The position numbers and the translations under genes were made by a program. 10,214 nucleotides of DNA. Origin: [Eubacterium] saphenum (GTDB lineage: Bacteria; Bacillota; Clostridia; Oscillospirales; Ruminococcaceae). Location of the stretch: contig SFJQ01000057.1 of the NCBI GenBank assembly GCA_004555855.1, positions 1-10,214 on the forward strand. The letters run 5' to 3'. Positions 6,260-10,214 of this stretch are shown piece after piece. How positions within the stretch are numbered: position 1 is the stretch's first letter; each line of letters opens with the position of its first letter. The notes beneath the pieces were generated by a model. The model was not told the origin of the DNA and did no database searches. It saw nothing but the letters and a program-made list of their open reading frames with translations.

Positions 6260-6358
6260 TATCGTAAACAGCAGTCTTTCGGCTTGATAAATCTCACCGT
6301 CAGTTAATCATTTGTAAAGCGTTCCCTTGAATAAATCTCAGGTTCGGTGTTTTACATA
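6260..6358 (-). promoter_or_regulatory. Structured RNA leader of the TM1266/ABC operon, candidate riboswitch of unrecognised class
   Basis: From the predicted start site the minus-strand transcript can form an outer stem, TATGTAAA (6358-6351) with TTTAC(G)ATA (6268-6260), 8 bp with one bulged G. An inner stem pairs CACCG (6349-6345) with CGGTG (6299-6295). The near-identical segments TGAGATTTATTCAAG (6340-6326) and TGAGATTTATCAAG (6296-6283) occur twice. CCGAAAGAC (6282-6274) is perfectly complementary to nine bases of the downstream terminator. This is the architecture of a transcription-attenuating riboswitch. It does not match the TPP, SAM, lysine, FMN, cobalamin or T-box cores I know. Structures were drawn by eye. 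Confidence 0.6.
6283..6340 (-). repeat. Short direct repeat within the RNA leader
   Basis: TGAGATTTATTCAAG (6340-6326) and TGAGATTTATCAAG (6296-6283) differ only by one inserted T. They are 29 bases apart, one inside and one outside the CACCG/CGGTG stem. Confidence 0.6.
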
Positions 6359-6362
6359 AAAT

Positions 6363-6391
6363 ATTATATAACATTTTCCCGATTTTGTCAA
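6363..6391 (-). promoter_or_regulatory. Consensus sigma-A-type promoter for the TM1266/ABC operon
   Basis: On the minus strand, TTGACA (6386-6391) and TATAAT (6363-6368) are both perfect consensus and exactly 17 bases apart. The start of transcription should be near 6356, giving a leader of about 180 bases before the TM1266-family ATG. An 8-bp inverted repeat brackets the -35 box. Confidence 0.87.
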
Positions 6392-6401
6392 TAGGGAAAA
6401 T
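6373..6401. promoter_or_regulatory. Inverted repeat flanking the -35 box, candidate operator
   Basis: ATTTTCCC (6373-6380) and GGGAAAAT (6394-6401) are perfect inverted half-sites with a 13-base spacer, so their centres are 21 bp apart, about two helical turns. They enclose the TTGACA of the TM1266-operon promoter. No T-tract follows on the minus strand, so it fits an operator better than a terminator for the AI-2E gene. The regulator is unknown. Confidence 0.5.
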
Positions 6402-7747
6402 TAATCATCATCGTCATTCCGATGAGAAAGATTCTCGTGCAGCTCCTTGACCTTATCGCGCAGGCGCTTTTTGTGAGGCTTTTCTTCGGTTGGCTGGGGC
6501 TTTTCCTCGAGAATGGTTTCCGGCTCTTCGCAGACGTAATCGGGCGTTATATATTCGACATTCCCGACATAAGACGAGGTGCGCTGAGGTAGCTGTCGCT
6601 TTCTCAGACGGTTTTCGATAAACTCCTTGACGAGCATATAAAAAACTGCACAAACCGGCACTCCGAGCAGCATTCCCAAAGGTCCGAAAAATCCGCCGCC
6701 GATGATAATGGCAATCAAAATCCATACAGCCGGCAAACCTGTCTGGTCGCCGAGAATCCAAGGAGCGATGATATTTCCATCGATGATTTGGAGAATTACG
6801 ATGAAAATTACGAACCAGAGCGCCTTAATCGGGGAATCGCTGAGCAAAAGCAGCAGGCAGCAGGGAATTGCGCCGATAAACGGTCCGATAAAGGGGATAA
6901 GGTTGAACACGAACATAATCATCGCAATCAGCGGCGAGAACGGAATGTTCATACATACGCAGCCGATAAAGCAAAGCATTGCAACGATAATCGCTTCGAT
7001 AATCTTTCCGATGATAGAGCCGAGGAATTTCTCGGAAGCGTTGCGGCAAACTCCCAGAAAACGCTGAGCGCGCTCGGGCTTAAGGAATGCGAACATAAGC
7101 TTTTTCGTCTGTCCGACAAACATTTCCTTTTTCGCGAGAAGATAAATCGAAAGAGTAAGCCCGATGAACACGTTTTTGAGGACGTCGATAACCGACCAGA
7201 CTCCTGAAGCAACGTTCTGCGCGAAACCGAGAAGCTGGTTTGAATACTGGTCCCAGATACCCTTTATAAAGTTGTTGAAATCGTTAAGCGGTTCATCGAG
7301 GAATTGCGCCAGAGCGGGGTAATCCTCGGAGATGTCCGTGAGAAAGTTCTTGATTGTGGCAATATATCCGTCCATGTTGTTGAAAATCGCGATAATATTC
7401 GTGACAAGCTGCGGGATAACAAGCATAATTATCATCGTCAAAAACGCAAGGATAATCAGCATTGTGATGACCAGCGAAAGCACACGCGCACGGGCTTTTA
7501 GCCTTCTGTCGCCCGAGCGCGACCATTTCCTGAACGCTCCGTTTTCCAGCTTCATCATAAGCGGATTGAGCAGATACGCGCAGAAAATACCTATTATAAT
7601 AGGCGTAGCAACCGCGGCAAATCCCGACAGCTTTTCGGAAACCACGTCAAAGTTGAAAATCACAAGGATAGCAAGCTCGCTCGCAACGATTGTGCAAAGC
7701 GCGTAAAATGCTATTGTGAAATATTTCGAGTTCCAGTTAATTTTCAT
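6401..7747 (-). CDS. AI-2E family transporter (PF01594-type membrane protein)
   Basis: This 448-residue integral membrane protein has about eight hydrophobic segments. A pair lies at the N-terminus (about residues 8-60) and another at 70-100. A cluster in the second half includes the family-typical PFIGPFIGAIPC, followed by GGGFFGPLGMLLGVPVCAV. AI-2E family members have been linked to autoinducer-2 export, ion or proton exchange and stress tolerance, so the cargo cannot be assigned from sequence alone. The C-terminal 50 or so residues are a charged cytoplasmic tail rich in Glu, Lys and terminal Asp. ATG 7747 is chosen because GGAG lies 7 bases upstream; a TTG two codons earlier overlaps the ribosome-binding site. 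The gene has its own promoter and ends beside the -35 box of the next leftward operon, with no obvious terminator of its own. Confidence 0.9.
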   Translation of the reverse strand: MKINWNSKYFTIAFYALCTIVASELAILVIFNFDVVSEKLSGFAAVATPIIIGIFCAYLLNPLMMKLENGAFRKWSRSGDRRLKARARVLSLVITMLIILAFLTMIIMLVIPQLVTNIIAIFNNMDGYIATIKNFLTDISEDYPALAQFLDEPLNDFNNFIKGIWDQYSNQLLGFAQNVASGVWSVIDVLKNVFIGLTLSIYLLAKKEMFVGQTKKLMFAFLKPERAQRFLGVCRNASEKFLGSIIGKIIEAIIVAMLCFIGCVCMNIPFSPLIAMIMFVFNLIPFIGPFIGAIPCCLLLLLSDSPIKALWFVIFIVILQIIDGNIIAPWILGDQTGLPAVWILIAIIIGGGFFGPLGMLLGVPVCAVFYMLVKEFIENRLRKRQLPQRTSSYVGNVEYITPDYVCEEPETILEEKPQPTEEKPHKKRLRDKVKELHENLSHRNDDDD

Positions 7748-7782
7748 AGGCAAACTCCGTTAAATCAAACTACTCCAACCTA

Positions 7783-7811
7783 ATTTTACCACACAATTGC
7801 GAAAAAGTCAA
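7783..7811 (-). promoter_or_regulatory. Sigma-A-type promoter for the AI-2E family gene, overlapping the amidohydrolase stop
   Basis: On the minus strand, TTGACT (7806-7811) and TAAAAT (7783-7788) are 17 bases apart, with TG one base before the -10. The TGA stop of the amidohydrolase gene is part of the -35 box. This suggests the transporter is expressed independently as well as by read-through from queA. Confidence 0.75.
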
Positions 7812-8596
7812 GGGTTTTCTCCGAGCAGCCGAAGCGCATTTTTATATAAAATCAGGGATTTTTCCTCATCGGAGAGGTGAATTTTGTCGAAACGCTCAAG
7901 TTCCTCTTTAGAACTCCACATCGGATAATCCGTTCCCCAAAGCACCCTGTCCGCACCGAATTTCGCGATAAGTTCGGCGGCGTGTTCGGGAGAAAGCGCG
8001 TAAAGCGAGCTGGAGCAGTCGGTGTAGACGCCCGAGCCTTCGAGAACGGAAACGGCTCTGTCCCAAAGCGACCAGCCCGCGAAATGCGCTCCGATAACCG
8101 TGAGTTTGGGAAATTTTTGGACAACGCGCAGCAGCCTTTCGGGAGCGGAAAAATCGTATCTTGTGTCGCCCATGTGGAACAAAATCGGCAGTCTGCCCTC
8201 GGCGGCTTCGTAAATGGGAAAAGCGCGTTCATCATCGAGGTTAAAGCGCTGAAAATCGCTGTGGATTTTAATTCCCTTCAGCCCGAGCGATATCATTCGT
8301 TCAATTTCTCCAGCGATATCGGGGTAATCGGGGTGTATTGCGCCGAAGCCAATCAGCTTGTCGGGATAAGCCGCAATGCTTCCCGCGATGAAATTGTTGA
8401 TTGATTGAACCTGTTCGGGAACGGTTGCCACGGACTGAACGATAATTCGCGATACTCCCGCTTCCTCTGCGTCCTTCAACAGGTTTGAAAGAGTGCCGTT
8501 AAATCTGACATCGATATTGTAAAAATCCGCAATTCCGCAGACGGCTCTGTCGGCGATTTTATCGGGATAAATATGCGCGTGAGCGTTGATAATCAT
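7808..8596 (-). CDS. Amidohydrolase family protein (PF04909-type TIM barrel)
   Basis: This 262-residue protein has the amidohydrolase-2 signature layout. HAH comes near the N-terminus (MIINAHAHIYPD, residues 5-7), then GIKIHSD at the fourth-strand region, ILFHMGD, VIGAHFAG and WGTDYP near the C-terminal end of the barrel. These supply the metal-binding His and Asp residues. The family includes decarboxylases and hydrolases of small aromatic or cyclic compounds; the substrate here is unknown. No signal peptide is seen, so it should be cytoplasmic. The start ATG 8596 is 12 bases after the queA stop, and its ribosome-binding site AAGGAAG overlaps that stop, so the two are probably co-transcribed and coupled. 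The TGA stop lies inside the -35 box of the AI-2E gene promoter. A functional link to queuosine is not evident. Confidence 0.88.
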   Translation of the reverse strand: MIINAHAHIYPDKIADRAVCGIADFYNIDVRFNGTLSNLLKDAEEAGVSRIIVQSVATVPEQVQSINNFIAGSIAAYPDKLIGFGAIHPDYPDIAGEIERMISLGLKGIKIHSDFQRFNLDDERAFPIYEAAEGRLPILFHMGDTRYDFSAPERLLRVVQKFPKLTVIGAHFAGWSLWDRAVSVLEGSGVYTDCSSSLYALSPEHAAELIAKFGADRVLWGTDYPMWSSKEELERFDKIHLSDEEKSLILYKNALRLLGENP

Positions 8597-8608
8597 AGAA
8601 ACACTTCC

Positions 8609-9619
8609 TTAAAAGATAGCCGTGCAGTCGCCAAAGGAGAAGAAGCGATATTTCTCCTCAATGGCAACTTTATACGCGCTGAGCGTTTTTTCACGTCCGA
8701 GAAACGCCGAAACAAGCATAATAAGCGTGCTTTCGGGCAGATGAAAATTCGTAATCAGCCCGTCTACGCACTTGAATTCGTAGCCGGGGTAGATGAAAAT
8801 ACCTGTGTCATCGGTGAGTTTACCTGTTTGCGCGGCGCTTTCAAGGGTACGGCAGGAGGTTGTCCCGACCGCGATTACACGCCCGCCGCGTGCTTTGGTC
8901 TGCTTGATTTTCTCGGCGGTTTCCTGAGGAATTGAGTAGTGCTCAACGTGCATTTTGTGTTCGAGAATATTGTCCTCCTTGACGGGACGGAAGGTTCCAA
9001 GCCCAACGTGAAGCGTGACAAAAGCGGTATCAACGCCCATTTCGCGCGCCTCGGAAAGCTCCTTCTCGGTGAAATGAAGTCCCGCAGTCGGCGCGGCGGC
9101 AGAGCCTGTTTCGCGGCAGTAAATCGTGTTGTAGCGGTCTTTGTCCTTGAGTTTCTCGGTGATATACGGAGGGAGCGGCATTTGTCCAATTCTGTCGAGA
9201 ATATCGAAAAAATCCCCCTCAAATGAGAACCGCACAAGCCGATTTCCGCCGTCCTCGTTGCCGATAACCTCTGCGGAAAGTCCCTCGGGGAAGTCAACGA
9301 CAGCGCCCGGCTTCAAGCGTCTGCCGGGTTTTACCATAGTTTCCCAGTCTGTCAGACTTTTCCTGTTCAGCAGAAGAAATTCAACGGGAACGCCGGTTTC
9401 GCGCTTTGTGCCGTAAATTCTCGCCGGAAAGACCTTGCTGTCGTTCATCACTAGCAAGTCACCTTTTTTCAGGTAGCTGCATATATTGAAGAAACGGTCG
9501 TGAGTGATTTCGCCCGTTTCCCGTGAAATAACCATCAGCCGCGAGCTGTCGCGGGGTTCTGCGGGAGTCTGAGCGATAAGCTCGGGCGGTAAATCATAGT
9601 AAAAATCACTTTTAAGCAT
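8609..9619 (-). CDS. queA: S-adenosylmethionine:tRNA ribosyltransferase-isomerase QueA
   Basis: QueA transfers and rearranges the ribosyl group of SAM onto 7-aminomethyl-7-deazaguanine in tRNA to form epoxyqueuosine, a cytoplasmic step of queuosine synthesis. The 336-residue product has the usual length (about 340) and the expected motifs in order: FYYDLPPELIAQTPAEPRD at the N-terminus, LLVMNDSKVFPARIYG, GSAAAPTAGLHFT (mid-protein), HVGLGTFRPV, VGTTSCRTLE, and NFHLPESTLIMLVSAFLGRE followed by YRFFSFGD at the C-terminus. ATG 9619 has GAGGT a few bases upstream. It is transcribed from its own promoter, divergent from the lysine-riboswitch/asd promoter, and is followed closely by the amidohydrolase gene. 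No other queuosine genes are in the window. Confidence 0.96.
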   Translation of the reverse strand: MLKSDFYYDLPPELIAQTPAEPRDSSRLMVISRETGEITHDRFFNICSYLKKGDLLVMNDSKVFPARIYGTKRETGVPVEFLLLNRKSLTDWETMVKPGRRLKPGAVVDFPEGLSAEVIGNEDGGNRLVRFSFEGDFFDILDRIGQMPLPPYITEKLKDKDRYNTIYCRETGSAAAPTAGLHFTEKELSEAREMGVDTAFVTLHVGLGTFRPVKEDNILEHKMHVEHYSIPQETAEKIKQTKARGGRVIAVGTTSCRTLESAAQTGKLTDDTGIFIYPGYEFKCVDGLITNFHLPESTLIMLVSAFLGREKTLSAYKVAIEEKYRFFSFGDCTAIF

Positions 9620-9652
9620 TGTTTTAACCTCGTTTTTCTAAACATCATTATA

Positions 9653-9681
9653 ATTTTAACACTTTTCACAAATTTTGTCAA
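9653..9681 (-). promoter_or_regulatory. Sigma-A-type promoter for queA
   Basis: On the minus strand, TTGACA (9676-9681) and TAAAAT (9653-9658) are 17 bases apart, with a TGn extended -10 just before the TAAAAT. Another TATAAT-like element lies slightly downstream. The start of transcription would be about 30 bases before the queA ATG. It is divergent from the asd promoter, with the two -35 boxes 41 bases apart. Confidence 0.82.
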
Positions 9682-9722
9682 CCTTAGACGTGCAATGTTT
9701 ATAAAAAAATTGCGTAAAAGTA

Positions 9723-9751
9723 TTGACAAATGCGAAAAGTTGTGGTAAAAT
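9723..9751 (+). promoter_or_regulatory. Sigma-A-type promoter for the lysine riboswitch and asd
   Basis: TTGACA at 9723-9728 and TAAAAT at 9746-9751 are separated by exactly 17 bases, with an extended -10 TG at 9743-9744. The start of transcription should fall near 9758, about 50 bases before the riboswitch aptamer. Confidence 0.88.
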
Positions 9752-9810
9752 GAGATAAGTTCAGCATACGGACGGAAAAATGTTTTCGTCTTGTGTTAAA
9801 CGTTATAGTT

Positions 9811-9971
9811 GGTAGAGGTGCGGTGATGATGAGTAGCGGCGACAAGGCTTGTCGGAGAGCAGTCGTGAAAGGCAAAACCGCCGAGGAGCGCGTAATCCGA
9901 TGTGCGCGTTATCCGGTTGTGCGTCGAACAGGCGTATGACTGTCATCGAGTTGCTTGATGGAGCGCTGCCG
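9811..9971 (+). promoter_or_regulatory. Lysine riboswitch (L-box) aptamer upstream of asd
   Basis: The leader matches the lysine riboswitch core in order: AGAGGTGCG, GAGTAG, GTGAAAGGC, CCGCCGAGGAG, a GTGCGTCGAACAGGCGTATGAC segment (9919-9940) and CTGTCA, then GGAG before the closing strand. The helices can be drawn. P1 is GGTAG (9811-9815) with CTGCC (9966-9970). P2 is closed by GCGGT with ACCGC and contains the hairpin CGACAAG/TTGTCG. P3 has CGCGTA with TGCGCG, P4 has GCGTC with GGCGT, and P5 is CATC(G)AG with CTTGATG. Its position before asd, a lysine-pathway gene, agrees. High lysine should favour the terminator that follows. Confidence 0.93.
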
Positions 9972-10007
9972 CAAAATATTTTGTTTTGCAGTAACAGCAT
10001 AAAAGCG

Positions 10008-10040
10008 ACCGATGACATTTTATCATCGGTTTTTATTTTT
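10008..10040 (+). terminator. Riboswitch-controlled intrinsic terminator before asd
   Basis: ACCGATGA (10008-10015) pairs with TCATCGGT (10023-10030) around a 7-base loop and runs into a T-rich tract (10030-10040). Its 5' arm can instead pair with the P5 region of the lysine aptamer, giving the on state. Confidence 0.9.
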
Positions 10041-10065
10041 ACTATTATAAAGGAAGGTTACAGAA

Positions 10066-10182
10066 ATGAAAGAAAAGTACAATGTGGGAATTATCGGAGC
10101 AACGGGAATGGTTGGACAGCGTTTTGCTATTCTTCTTGAAAATCACCCGTGGTTTAACGTGAAGGTGCTTCCGGCTGTTTAA
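10066..10182 (+). CDS. asd: Aspartate-semialdehyde dehydrogenase, N-terminal fragment ending in a premature stop
   Basis: The 38-codon frame encodes YNVGIIGATGMVGQRF (residues 4-19), the NADP-binding glycine-rich loop typical of Asd, followed by LLENHPWFNVKVL. Asd reduces aspartyl phosphate to aspartate semialdehyde on the route to lysine, methionine, threonine and diaminopimelate. The ATG is preceded by AGGAAGG (10051-10057), and the gene lies directly behind a lysine riboswitch, as expected for this pathway. After VKVL the sequence no longer resembles Asd and reaches TAA at 10180-10182, whereas the full protein is about 340-360 residues. Since this happens 35 bases from the window end, a chimeric or erroneous contig end seems likelier than a natural truncation. 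Confidence 0.85.
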   Translation: MKEKYNVGIIGATGMVGQRFAILLENHPWFNVKVLPAV

Positions 10183-10214
10183 CTGGAGACGATGAGTCCT
10201 TTTTAGAAATATTT

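Noticed and set aside
6236..6350. Thiamine pyrophosphate riboswitch in front of the TM1266/ABC operon
   Set aside because: GAACCTGA and TGAGA resemble TPP elements, and NMT1-like importers often carry thiamine precursors. However, the CTGAGA/ACCC helix and the CTGGATAATGCCAGCG-type segment are absent, and the spacing is wrong.
9849..10139. 96-codon open frame across the lysine riboswitch
   Set aside because: It overlaps the aptamer, the terminator and the asd start in another frame. Its sequence is the translated structured RNA, not a protein.
1..10214. CRISPR arrays, tRNA or rRNA genes, insertion sequences, toxin-antitoxin or phage defence genes
   Set aside because: I saw no regularly spaced repeats, no tRNA-like cloverleaf with a T-arm motif, and no transposase or nuclease motifs in any supported reading frame.

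Overview
The window looks like chromosomal DNA of an anaerobic Clostridia-type Firmicute, perhaps Oscillospiraceae-like. The evidence is the purine-rich Shine-Dalgarno sites, TTGACA-N17-TAAAAT/TATAAT promoters, a Ser-rich lipoprotein, a lysine riboswitch, U-tract terminators and a gene of the iron-only hydrogenase system regulator (TM1266) family. The taxonomic placement is inferred from family content, not computed.

Region 1 (1-3412, + strand) is the end of an amidoligase-type operon. It holds the last 30 residues of a circularly permuted ATP-grasp protein, an alpha-E protein, a transglutaminase-like protein, and two tandem zinc-carboxypeptidase paralogues of the succinylglutamate desuccinylase/aspartoacylase (AstE/AspA) family. 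The first paralogue keeps the metal and catalytic residues. The second has lost them but keeps the substrate-binding NRxFPG motif. Three of the genes are broken, or appear broken, by single-base changes in short homopolymers (A5, A6, GGG).

Region 2 (3421-6391, - strand) is transcribed leftward from a near-perfect promoter through an RNA leader that ends in an intrinsic terminator. It encodes an 86-residue TM1266-family protein and then a complete NMT1/SsuABC-like ABC importer (lipoprotein, permease, ATPase). The leader has a closing stem, an inner stem, a direct repeat and a 9-bp antiterminator candidate. I do not recognise it as a known riboswitch class, and it is the best candidate here for something undescribed. 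An inverted repeat flanks the -35 box of its promoter.

Region 3 (6401-9681, - strand) carries queA (queuosine biosynthesis) with its own promoter, a closely coupled metal-dependent amidohydrolase, and an AI-2E-family membrane protein with its own promoter overlapping the amidohydrolase stop codon.

Region 4 (9723-10214, + strand) is divergent from queA. It has a strong extended -10 promoter, a lysine riboswitch with a visible antiterminator and terminator, and the start of asd (aspartate-semialdehyde dehydrogenase). The asd frame stops after 38 codons, just before the window ends, which suggests a chimeric contig end or a truncated gene.
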